In this document: one piece after another, positions 21,903 through 29,346 of the stretch
Numbering within the stretch: the stretch's first letter is position 1
Layout of the letters: every line of letters starts with the position of its first letter
DNA from: JACVRM01 sp963817375
Lineage (GTDB): Bacteria; Actinomycetota; Thermoleophilia; Gaiellales; Gaiellaceae
Assembly (NCBI GenBank): GCA_963817375.1
Contig: CAWFOB010000001.1
Location: 310,001 to 374,000 of the forward strand
Length of the DNA stretch: 64,000 bases
Direction: 5' to 3'
The notes under the pieces: model-generated
Told to the model about the DNA's origin: nothing
The model's input: only the letters and a program-made list of their open reading frames with translations
The model's database searches: none
Program-made: the position numbers and the translations under genes

Positions 21903-23459
21903 TTGTACGGTTCGCGGATCATCCGCGTCGGCGCAATCCTAGGTCTCCTCGCGGCTGCCTTCGCGGGGAACGCGCACGCGCAGGCGCTCCGCGTGGTCGT
22001 GGTGCCGGGTCTGCAGGCGCACGACCTGCGCACCCTGGCGCCGCGCGGAGCCGTCGGCCTGCTCGTCCCGGGCGCCGGGCCGGAGACGAGCGCCCGTGCC
22101 GCGACGGTGATGCTCGCGCAGGGCACGATCCGCAACTCGCTCCGGGGGGCGCCGCCGCTCGCGCCGGTGCGGATCAAGGTCGAGCAGTCGCGGTCGATCC
22201 CCACCGGCGGCCGGTTCATCGTCCTCGGGCTCCCGCAGGGCGGCGCGCAGCCGAACAACCGGCGGTACGGCATCGCCGTGGTCGCGCCCGGCTACCGGGG
22301 CCTGCTGACGTCGCCGAGCACGCGGATCCCCGGCCTCGTGACGGTCGCCGACGTCGCTCCCACAGCGCTCGGGGACTCCGGTGCGCTCGGCTCACAGGGA
22401 GAAGGTGACCCGATCGGCGCGCTCGAAACGCTCGACCGGCGGATCACGAACGGAAATGCGTGGCGAACACGCACCGCGACGTGGGTCGAGATCGCGATCG
22501 GCGTGCTCGCCGTCGTGTCGGGGACCGCGGCGGTTGCCGGCGTCGCGGGTGTGCTCCTCGCCAACCTGCTGGCGGGAGTGCTCGGCATCGGCACCGGCGG
22601 CGGGGCTGCGCTGCTGCTCGCCGGGGCAGCGTGCGGCCTCGCCTTCGTGCGGCGGCGGCCGCGTCCCGAAGTGCTCGCGGCGCTGATGGCCGGCGTGCTC
22701 GCCGCGTACCTGGTCTCGTTCGAGCTCGACGAGCGCTGGGTGGCGCTGTCGCCGCTCGGGCCGTCGCAGAACGCCCGCTTCTACGGGATCTCGAATCTGC
22801 TCGAGACGTTCCTGCTCGTGCCGGCGCTGGTCGGCGCTGCGCTGCTGCGGCGCCGGCCGTGGGCTGCAGCCGGCGTCGCGCTGCTCGCCTTCGTGATGAT
22901 CGCCGGCAGCCGCTTCGGCGCCGACGGCGGCGGCGCGATCGTGCTCGGGGTCGGCTACGCGGTGCTCGTCGCCCTGCTGACGGGCGCCGGCCGGCGGACG
23001 CTCGTTGCCGCCGTGGCGGCCGGCATCGCAGTCGTGCTCGGCCTGCTCGCGCTGGACGCGGCGACAGGCGCATCCAGCCACGTCACCCGGGCGTTGCGCA
23101 AGGGCCCCGGCGGGCTCGCGTCCGATCTGTGGGATCGCATCAGCCTGTCCTGGGATCACCTGACGGCGAACACCGGCACCATCGTCGCGACGGTGGTGGC
23201 GCTGGCGATCCTGACGGCGCTCGTCGCGCGCGTGCTGGCGCTGCGCCTGCCGGCGGCGCTGCCGCTGGCGTTCGCAGCGGCGATCGCGGCGTCGATGGTC
23301 GTGAACGACTCGCCGAAGGAGGTCGCCGTGGCCGGCGCAGTGCTCTACGCGGCCGTGGAGGCGTTCGCGCTCGGCCCGCGGAGCGCGGCGGGGCTCCTGG
23401 CCATCATCCCGTCACGCTTGCGAGCGCAGGCTTTCCCCGATCCAGACACGTCGGAGTGA
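21903..23459 (+). CDS. Exported multi-pass membrane protein of unknown function
   Basis: About 518 residues. The N-terminus looks like a signal sequence (RVGAILGLLAAAFAGNAHAQ), then an extracytoplasmic domain of about 170 residues (LRVVVVPGLQAHDLRTLA, GAVGLLVPGAGPETS, VADVAPTALGDSGAL) and about ten membrane helices to the end. The beginning resembles the mature part of alkaline-phosphatase-superfamily membrane proteins, but metal ligands are not obvious. The only start near the signal peptide is TTG at 21903, so the start is uncertain. Ends at a family B repeat. Confidence 0.68.
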   Translation: MYGSRIIRVGAILGLLAAAFAGNAHAQALRVVVVPGLQAHDLRTLAPRGAVGLLVPGAGPETSARAATVMLAQGTIRNSLRGAPPLAPVRIKVEQSRSIPTGGRFIVLGLPQGGAQPNNRRYGIAVVAPGYRGLLTSPSTRIPGLVTVADVAPTALGDSGALGSQGEGDPIGALETLDRRITNGNAWRTRTATWVEIAIGVLAVVSGTAAVAGVAGVLLANLLAGVLGIGTGGGAALLLAGAACGLAFVRRRPRPEVLAALMAGVLAAYLVSFELDERWVALSPLGPSQNARFYGISNLLETFLLVPALVGAALLRRRPWAAAGVALLAFVMIAGSRFGADGGGAIVLGVGYAVLVALLTGAGRRTLVAAVAAGIAVVLGLLALDAATGASSHVTRALRKGPGGLASDLWDRISLSWDHLTANTGTIVATVVALAILTALVARVLALRLPAALPLAFAAAIAASMVVNDSPKEVAVAGAVLYAAVEAFALGPRSAAGLLAIIPSRLRAQAFPDPDTSE

Positions 23460-23462
23460 GTC

Positions 23463-23574
23463 GGGGCTGTCCCCGTGTCAGCGGGGGCTGTCCCCCGTGA
23501 TTGCACGCAGGCTGGTTCCGCCGACCGAGCTCTGGTTCAGCACTGGGGACAGCCCTCTGCGGGGACAGCCCCTA
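23463..23574. repeat. Intergenic repeat family B, copy 1
   Basis: About 112 bases between two convergent genes. It contains GGGGCTGTCCCC twice near the left end and its complement GGGGACAGCCC(C) twice near the right end, so the whole can fold into a long stem, with a conserved core GGTTCCGCCGACCGAGCTC. Its right edge, CCCCTAG, includes the ftsZ stop codon (TAG read on the minus strand). A diverged copy is at 47917-48040. Confidence 0.85.
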
Positions 23575-24831
23575 GAGGTCCGTCAGGAAGCTCGGCGGCT
23601 CGAGCGGGTCGGTCCGAGGCGGTGAGGGCCGCCCCGAGATCGGCTCGTCCTCGGCGATGAACGTGCGCCGCTTCGGCGCTCCGCCGAGGCCGGTGGCAAC
23701 CACCGTCACCCAGACCTGGCCGGCGAGCCGCTCGTCCACGGTCGCGCCGAAGATGATGTTCGTCTCGTCGACGGCCGCCTGGCGGATCACCTCCGCGGCC
23801 TCGTTGACCTCGTAGAGCGACAGGTCCTCGCCGCCGGCGACGGACAGCAGGATGCCGCGCGCTCCCACGATCTCGGTCTCGATCAAGGGCGAGCGCAGCG
23901 CCTTCTCGGCCGCGTCGCGCGCGCGGTTCTCACCCGTGGCGTAGCCGATGCCCATCAGCGCCGAGCCGGCGTCCTTCATGACCGTGCGCACGTCGGCGAA
24001 GTCGAGGTTGATCAGCCCCGGCGTCGTGATCAGGTCGGTGATGCCCTGCACGCCCTGGCGGAGCACGTCGTCGGCGAGCCGGAACGCGTCCAGCATCGAC
24101 GTCGAGCGGTCGACCACGTCGAGCAGCCGGTCGTTCGGGATGACGATGGTCGTGTCGCACGCCTCGCGGAGCTGCGTCAGCCCGAACTCGGCTGTCTGCT
24201 TGCGCTTGCTGCCCTCGAACTTGAACGGCGTGGTCACGATGCCGACCGTGAGCGCGCCGAGACCGCGCGCGATGTTCGCGACGACCGGTGCGGCGCCGGA
24301 GCCGGTGCCGCCGCCCTCGCCGGCGGTGACGAAGACCATGTCCGATCCGCGCAGCGCGCGCTTCAGCTGGTCGTAGGCCTCTTCCGCGGCGCGCTTGCCG
24401 ACGTCGGACTCGGAGCCCGACCCCAGCCCGCGCGTCAGCTCACTGCCGATGTGGATCTTGAGCGGCGCCTCGCTCATGGCGAGCTGCTGCACGTCGGTGT
24501 TGACGGCGATGAACTCGACGTCGGCGACGCCCGCGTCGATCATCCGGTTGACCGCGTTCAGGCCGGCGCCGCCGACGCCGACGACGCGGATGACGGCCAG
24601 GTACGCCGCCGTCTCCGGCGCGGGTGCTCGGTGCAGGCGGGGCCCTTGCTCGGGCAGCACCTCGAGCCGGTGGACGGTCGCGCCCTCGGGCTCCTCCTTC
24701 GGCGCCTCCCGCTCCGCCGGAGCGCGCTCGGGGGTGGCGTCGCTCTTGCGGGCCTGCTCCTGGGCCGCCTCCGTCGCCTTGAACAGCTCCGCGAGCGGTC
24801 CCTCGCGGAGGCTAGCGCGCTTTCGCGCCAT
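23572..24831 (-). CDS. ftsZ: FtsZ-family cell division GTPase with long N-terminal extension
   Basis: 419-residue tubulin-like GTPase. The core begins only at about residue 78 (AVIRVVGVGGAGLNAVNRMI). The tubulin signature GGGTGSGAAP follows, then the T7 synergy-loop region LINLDFADVRTVMKDAG, and the C-terminus (EPPSFLTDL) resembles the FtsA/SepF-binding tail. The first ~77 residues are charged and probably disordered (SDATPERAPAEREAPKEEPE), unusual for FtsZ. ATG start overlaps the end of parA by 20 bases, so the two are translationally coupled, and no other dcw genes are nearby. It may be the only FtsZ or a second, specialised copy; the window cannot tell. Confidence 0.92.
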   Translation of the reverse strand: MARKRASLREGPLAELFKATEAAQEQARKSDATPERAPAEREAPKEEPEGATVHRLEVLPEQGPRLHRAPAPETAAYLAVIRVVGVGGAGLNAVNRMIDAGVADVEFIAVNTDVQQLAMSEAPLKIHIGSELTRGLGSGSESDVGKRAAEEAYDQLKRALRGSDMVFVTAGEGGGTGSGAAPVVANIARGLGALTVGIVTTPFKFEGSKRKQTAEFGLTQLREACDTTIVIPNDRLLDVVDRSTSMLDAFRLADDVLRQGVQGITDLITTPGLINLDFADVRTVMKDAGSALMGIGYATGENRARDAAEKALRSPLIETEIVGARGILLSVAGGEDLSLYEVNEAAEVIRQAAVDETNIIFGATVDERLAGQVWVTVVATGLGGAPKRRTFIAEDEPISGRPSPPRTDPLEPPSFLTDL

Positions 24832-25639
24832 TGAGCACCTCCTTCGCGAGCTGCCGGTAGGCGTCTGCCGCGGGTCCGCCCGGGTCGTACTTCAGTACCG
24901 ACGACCCCTTCACCGGCGCTTCGGCAAAGCGGATCGTCTTGCGGATGCGGGTGTTGAAGAGGAGGTCGCCGAAGTTCTCCTGGAGAATCTCGATCGCCTC
25001 GCGCGAGTGCAGCGTGCGACCGTCGAACATGGTCGGGAGGATCCCGATGATCTTGACGGCCGGGTTCAGGTTCTCGCGGATCATCGTCAGCGTGTTCTCG
25101 AGCTGGACGAGGCCGCGCAGCGACAGGTACTCGCACTGGACGGGGACGATCACGCCGCTCGAGGCCACGAGCGCGTTGATCGTGAGCAGCCCGAGCGACG
25201 GGGGCGTGTCGATGAGGATGTAGTCGTAGTCGTCCTTGACGGCGAGGAGCGCCTTGTCGAGCGAGCGCTCGCGGCCGATCGTCGCGCTCATCGCGAGCTC
25301 GGCCCCGGCCAGGTCGATCGAGGAGACGGCGATGTCGATCTCCGCCTTGTGAATGACGTGCTCGATCGGCAGCCGGTGCACGAGCACGTCGAACATCGAC
25401 CGCGTGATCTCGTCGGGGTTGTAGCCCTGGCTCATCGTCAGGTTGCCCTGCGGATCGAGGTCCACGGCGAGCACGCGCCGCCGCTTCTCCATGAGCGCGA
25501 CGGCGAGATTGAGGGTCGATGTCGTCTTGGCGACACCGCCTTTTTGGTTCGCGAACGAGATGACCGTGGCCGTGGCCGTGTCCCCTTCTTCGGACTCGGA
25601 TGACGCGCTCGGTGGGCGCGAGAGAAGGCGCAGCGACAT
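24812..25639 (-). CDS. parA: ParA/Soj-family ATPase
   Basis: 275 residues. Deviant Walker A KGGVAKTTSTLN near residue 35, Walker A' VDLDPQGNLT and Walker B ILIDTPPSLG define the ParA/MinD family. The body matches chromosome-type Soj (CEYLSLRGLVQLENTL; PTMFDGRTLHSREA). ATG at 25639 is chosen because a good ribosome site (AGAAGG) precedes it, while the frame upstream has no similarity. No parB or parS is visible beside it. Its 20-base overlap with ftsZ suggests a role in positioning division rather than, or besides, chromosome segregation. Confidence 0.93.
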   Translation of the reverse strand: MSLRLLSRPPSASSESEEGDTATATVISFANQKGGVAKTTSTLNLAVALMEKRRRVLAVDLDPQGNLTMSQGYNPDEITRSMFDVLVHRLPIEHVIHKAEIDIAVSSIDLAGAELAMSATIGRERSLDKALLAVKDDYDYILIDTPPSLGLLTINALVASSGVIVPVQCEYLSLRGLVQLENTLTMIRENLNPAVKIIGILPTMFDGRTLHSREAIEILQENFGDLLFNTRIRKTIRFAEAPVKGSSVLKYDPGGPAADAYRQLAKEVLNGAKAR

Positions 25640-25686
25640 TGGCGCCTTCTTTCGGCCAATCGTAACGGAGTCCTCTGCCTTTTCCG

Positions 25687-25905
25687 CTACGCGGAAACGG
25701 TTACGGACCGTGCGGCCAGCGCGCGGCGGCAACGGCCGAGCGCATCGGTGGCGGCCTCGACACCGGTGCCTTCGACGGCCAGCCAGTGCTCGGCCTCGCT
25801 CACGAGCGCTCGCAGCTCGTCCAGCACGGCGGCGGCCGGGGCGCCGGCGAGCTGCAGGGTCTCCACCCGGTCGAGACGGTCGAGCACCTGGCGCGCTTCC
25901 TCCAC
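25687..25905 (-). CDS. Small unrecognised protein (72 aa)
   Basis: Begins at GTG 25905 (VEEARQVLDRLDRVETLQL), is mostly helical with heptad-like leucines and contains EAEHWLAVEG. No family recognised. It lies between a larger unknown gene (49 bases upstream) and parA (47 bases downstream) on the same strand, so it may be part of the parA-ftsZ transcript. The start is uncertain: the GGAGG before it is too close for an ideal ribosome site. Confidence 0.55.
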   Translation of the reverse strand: MEEARQVLDRLDRVETLQLAGAPAAAVLDELRALVSEAEHWLAVEGTGVEAATDALGRCRRALAARSVTVSA

Positions 25906-25954
25906 GCCTCCGACCGTAGCGCCGGAAACGTCACCGATCTGTAGCGGGACGGTG

Positions 25955-27220
25955 TCAGCTTCCTGTCGCCGCAGCCGGCTCCGCGGCCAGGCCGAGCAGG
26001 CGGCCGCCGGGCCGCGGGCGGGTGCCGAGCAGCGACTCGTCGAGCGCCTCCACCAGCTCGTCGCGACTACCGAAGAGGAGCGCCTCCACAAGGGCATCGC
26101 GCACGCCGTCGGCCGCGTCAGGCCCGGCAGCGCCCTCCGCAAGCGGCTTGAGCCGCGCGTGCTGCTCGGCCCGCTCGCGGCCGCTCTCACCGAGCAGGAC
26201 GGCCGCGCGCAGCGCCGCCGCCCAGATCCCGTCGCCCGAGCCGAGCAGCGAGTCGAGCGCCGTCCGCAGCTGCTCGGAGCGAAATGGCTCGGTCTGGAAG
26301 AGCGAGAGCTCCCAGCGGTCGAGCGCCTCGCCGAGCTCCGGATCCTCGTCGGCGGCGGCCACACGCTCGCGCACGCGTCGCGCCAGGCCGCCGCGGAACA
26401 CGTCGAGGCGGGTCGGCTCGCCGGGCGGCTGCGCGGCGGCGATCGGGAGCGACGGCCTGACGCCGACCGGGTGGCGGTCGATGCGCTCGAAGTAGACCGG
26501 CCCGGTCGCCACCGGCCCGCCGACGGCGAGGCGGAGCGCGGTGACGGCGTCGGCGATCTCGGCGGCCGCATCGGGCCGCGCGGTCGCCCCGGGCGCAAGG
26601 GCATGGGTCAGCTCGAGGACGGCGGCGCGGTCCGGCTCGCGCGCGAAGCGCTCGGGCAGCAGGCCGCTCGACTCCGGCCACGGGCCCGACAGCTCGCCGG
26701 TGATGAACGCCCGTGCCTGGAGGCCGCCGCCGAGATCGACGGGCGTTCCCACCTCGAGGCCGATGAGCGGCACCACGACGACGTGGCGGCGCTCGGTGCC
26801 GAAGAGCAGCCGCTCGAGCTCGGCGTACTCGCGCTCGTAGAGGTCGTCGTCCCAGTCGAAGCCGCCGCGCGCATCGGCGATGCGGGCGACAAGTGGAAGG
26901 AGGATCGTCTCGAAGAAGGCGTCCTCCCCGGTCCGCCCGCCGCTCAGCGAGCCGGCGAAGAGCGTCGCGGCCGGCTCGCGCGCAAGCTCGTTGAGGGCGT
27001 CACGGGCGTCGGGCAGCTCGCCGAGCCGTTCGGCGCGGCCCTCGACGAACGAGAGGATCAGCGGCCGGAACTCGTAGAAGGTCGTGCGCCCGCGCGCGTC
27101 GTGCTCCTCGAAGGCGAACGGCACCTCGGCGCCGTTGTCGACCTCGCGCTGAAGCGCCGCAAAGGCGGCGAGCGCGAAAAGCCGCAGCGCGGCATGCAGG
27201 TCAGGCGACCGGTGAGACAC
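25955..27220 (-). CDS. Unrecognised cytoplasmic protein (421 aa)
   Basis: GTG at 27220 follows a strong GGGGAGG ribosome site. No signal peptide or membrane segment. The N-terminal half is mixed alpha/beta (VPFAFEEHDARGRTTFYEFR; RRHVVVVPLIGLEVGTPVDL); the C-terminal ~170 residues are helical (LDRWELSLFQTEPFRSEQLR; AALRAAVLLGESGRER) and faintly recall HEPN-type helical bundles, without a clear RxxxxH motif. I do not assign a function. Same strand as parA-ftsZ. Confidence 0.72.
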   Translation of the reverse strand: MSHRSPDLHAALRLFALAAFAALQREVDNGAEVPFAFEEHDARGRTTFYEFRPLILSFVEGRAERLGELPDARDALNELAREPAATLFAGSLSGGRTGEDAFFETILLPLVARIADARGGFDWDDDLYEREYAELERLLFGTERRHVVVVPLIGLEVGTPVDLGGGLQARAFITGELSGPWPESSGLLPERFAREPDRAAVLELTHALAPGATARPDAAAEIADAVTALRLAVGGPVATGPVYFERIDRHPVGVRPSLPIAAAQPPGEPTRLDVFRGGLARRVRERVAAADEDPELGEALDRWELSLFQTEPFRSEQLRTALDSLLGSGDGIWAAALRAAVLLGESGRERAEQHARLKPLAEGAAGPDAADGVRDALVEALLFGSRDELVEALDESLLGTRPRPGGRLLGLAAEPAAATGS

Positions 27221-27257
27221 GGCCTCCCCGTTTACGCCGCGGCCGGGGCCGCTCCTC

Positions 27258-28034
27258 TCAGCCGTGCCGCACCCGCGCGGGATGCGAGGGCGGTTCCGGC
27301 CCCGGTTGGCACGTCGAGCACCAGTACGCAGTGCGGTTGTCATCGCCCTGGCCGCGCGAGCGGATGAGCGTGCCGCAGCGCGGGCACGGCATGCCGGCTC
27401 GGTGGGAGATGCTGACCTCCTCCCTCCCGGTCTCCACCGACCTGCGCATCAGCCTTGCCGCCGCGGCCAGCACCGCGCGCAGCTCGTCGTCGGTCACGTC
27501 GCCAACCGCCCGCCACGGCGAGACGCGCGCGTGCCAGAGCGACTCGGCCTTCCACACGTTCCCGATGCCCGCGACCAGGCGCTGGTCCATCAGCGCGTCG
27601 CCCACCTGCCGCCCCTGGTCGCCGCGGCGCAGGTTGGCGAGCATCCGGTCGAAGCCCGGCGCGGGCGCAAGGATGTCCGGACCGAGGCGCTGCACCGCGC
27701 GCGCGTTGAGCTCGAGGACGCGGCCACCGTAGAGGAGCGCCTGCGCCCGCTCGCCGCGCAGGACGAGCCATGGCCGGCCGAGCACGGGGTCGCCGGCGGC
27801 GCGCACGCGCCAGCTCCCCGACATGCGCAGGTGGCTGCGCACGGTCACGCCGCCCTCGAAGCGCAGGATCAGGTTCTTGCCGACCGCCTCGACGGCCTCG
27901 AGGCGGCGGCCGTCGACCTGCGCCGCGACACCGGTCGCGCGCCCACGCGGATTCGGCGACTCCGCCGCCACCCGGTCGCCCACGAGCACCTGGAGCCGGC
28001 GAGCCGCGCGGTGGAGGCTGTCGCCCTCGGGCAC
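27258..28034 (-). CDS. nei: Fpg/Nei-family DNA glycosylase/AP lyase
   Basis: 258 residues. GTG at 28034 is the true start because the enzyme must begin Met-Pro-Glu-Gly (PEGDSLHRAARRL): after Met removal Pro is the catalytic nucleophile and Glu the acid. The helix-two-turn-helix region shows GIGNVWKAESLW, and a C-terminal zinc finger has MPCPRCGTLIRS and WCSTC. It removes oxidised bases and nicks abasic sites; closest in style to actinobacterial Nei2 (endonuclease VIII). Divergently placed 29 bases from a B12-dependent light-sensor regulator, suggesting shared control. Confidence 0.92.
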   Translation of the reverse strand: MPEGDSLHRAARRLQVLVGDRVAAESPNPRGRATGVAAQVDGRRLEAVEAVGKNLILRFEGGVTVRSHLRMSGSWRVRAAGDPVLGRPWLVLRGERAQALLYGGRVLELNARAVQRLGPDILAPAPGFDRMLANLRRGDQGRQVGDALMDQRLVAGIGNVWKAESLWHARVSPWRAVGDVTDDELRAVLAAAARLMRRSVETGREEVSISHRAGMPCPRCGTLIRSRGQGDDNRTAYWCSTCQPGPEPPSHPARVRHG

Positions 28035-28063
28035 CGCAGTGGATTTTGTCACACTTGTGTCCC
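28035..28063. promoter_or_regulatory. Compact divergent promoter/operator between nei and carH-like gene
   Basis: Only 29 bases separate two divergent start codons, and they are unusually AT-rich for this genome (GGATTTTGTCACACTTGTGT). The inverted pair ACAC-TT-GTGT is a candidate operator half-site for the MerR/CarH-type protein, which would then repress itself and the glycosylase. Inference from position and symmetry; overlapping -35/-10 boxes must extend into the genes. Confidence 0.45.
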
Positions 28064-28924
28064 ATGACGGCGGCCGCTGCCGGGCTGAACATCGCTGCGC
28101 TCGCGCACGCTACGGGCGTCCCTGCGCACACCCTGCGGAAGTGGGAGCAGCGCTACCGCGTGCTCTCCCCCGACCGCACGAGCGGCGGCCAGCGCCGCTA
28201 CACCGAGGTCGACGTCGCGCGCGTCAAATGGCTGCGCGCCCGCCTCGACGAGGGCTACCGGATCGGCGAGGCGGCAGCGCTGCTCACCGCCCCCGAGGAT
28301 CCGCCGGCCGCCACGCCCGCCGACCTGTGCGAGGCGATCCTCGATGCCGTCTCGCGGTCGGATGTCGAGGCGATGCAGCGGCTGCTCGACCAGGCGTTCA
28401 CGCTGCATTCGCTGGAGACAGCGTTCGAGGACGTCGCCGTGCCCGTGCTCGTGGAAGTTGGCCGGCGCTGGGCGACGGGCGAGCTCTCGGTGGCGCAGGA
28501 GCACCTGGTCACGGGCGCCGTGCGCGCGCGCACGCTCCGGCGGCTCGCCGAACCGTGGCCCGGCGTTCGTGGCCGCGTCGTGCTCGCCTGCGCGCCGGGT
28601 GAGCGGCACGAGGTCGGGCTGCTCGGAGTCGCCGCGCTGCTGGCGACCGAGGGCTGGGGCGTGGTCTACCTCGGCGCCGAGACGCCGGTCGATGCCGCCC
28701 TCGCGCTCGCAAGCTCGGTCGACGCGGACGTCGCCTGCTTCAGCGTGACGATGCCCGATCACCGCGACGCGCTCGTCGCCGGGCTGCGGGCCGGCCCCCG
28801 CAACACCACCGAGATCGTCCTCGGCGGGCAAGCCGCGAACAGCGAGCTCGCCGGCACGGTCGGCGGACGGCACGTGCCGTCCGCCCGCACCGCCGTGACT
28901 GCCCTCGGCCGCCTCGTGCGATGA
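28064..28924 (+). CDS. carH: CarH/LitR-like MerR regulator with adenosylcobalamin photosensor domain
   Basis: 286 residues. The MerR winged-helix DNA-binding domain (about 8-75) includes HTLRKWEQRYRVLSPDRT and GGQRRYTEVDVARV. A helical bundle carries W followed by nine residues and EH (RRWATGELSVAQEHLVTG), the W-x9-EH signature of B12 photoreceptors. The B12-binding domain has GERHEVGLLGVAALL, supplying the lower His ligand. In known CarH proteins, dark tetramers with adenosylcobalamin repress, and light breaks the Co-C bond and releases DNA. Divergent from nei and overlapping the next gene by ATGA. Confidence 0.88.
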   Translation: MTAAAAGLNIAALAHATGVPAHTLRKWEQRYRVLSPDRTSGGQRRYTEVDVARVKWLRARLDEGYRIGEAAALLTAPEDPPAATPADLCEAILDAVSRSDVEAMQRLLDQAFTLHSLETAFEDVAVPVLVEVGRRWATGELSVAQEHLVTGAVRARTLRRLAEPWPGVRGRVVLACAPGERHEVGLLGVAALLATEGWGVVYLGAETPVDAALALASSVDADVACFSVTMPDHRDALVAGLRAGPRNTTEIVLGGQAANSELAGTVGGRHVPSARTAVTALGRLVR

Positions 28925-29346
28925 GCCGAGGCGCACGCGCTGCCGCCGCGGGAGCCGCGGCGGCGACCGTCTGGGCCGCGCTCGAGCCGCTCGACCAACG
29001 CCTGCTCGGCTGCGACTACTCGGACGTCGCGCTGCTCGGCAAGGCCGTGTCGCGCCGGCACTGGCTGGTCGCCGGCCTGACGATCCACGTGCTCAACGGC
29101 GCCGCCTTCGGGCTCGCTTTCGACGCCGCGCGGCGGCGGATCCCGGTGCCGCCGCGGCGGCTCGCCCTCGCCGCAGCGCTGACGGAGCACGTCGCCCTCT
29201 ACCCGCTCTGCCTCTTCGTCGACCGGTATCACCCGGCGCGCGGCGAGCCGGGCATCCCGCCGCTCGGGCGGAACCCGCGGGCGTTCGCGCAGGCGACCGT
29301 TCGCCACGGCGTCTTCGGGCTCGTGCTCGGCCGGCTGGCGGGCTAG
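28921..29346 (+). CDS. Small membrane protein, unknown
   Basis: 141 residues with three or four hydrophobic segments (AAAAGAAAATVWAALEP; WLVAGLTIHVLNGAAFGLAF; LALAAALTEHVALYPLCLFV; FAQATVRHGVFGLVLGRLAG) and several conserved-looking histidines. Translationally coupled to the photosensor gene (ATGA), so probably part of the light or oxidative response. No named family recognised. Confidence 0.7.
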   Translation: MSRGARAAAAGAAAATVWAALEPLDQRLLGCDYSDVALLGKAVSRRHWLVAGLTIHVLNGAAFGLAFDAARRRIPVPPRRLALAAALTEHVALYPLCLFVDRYHPARGEPGIPPLGRNPRAFAQATVRHGVFGLVLGRLAG

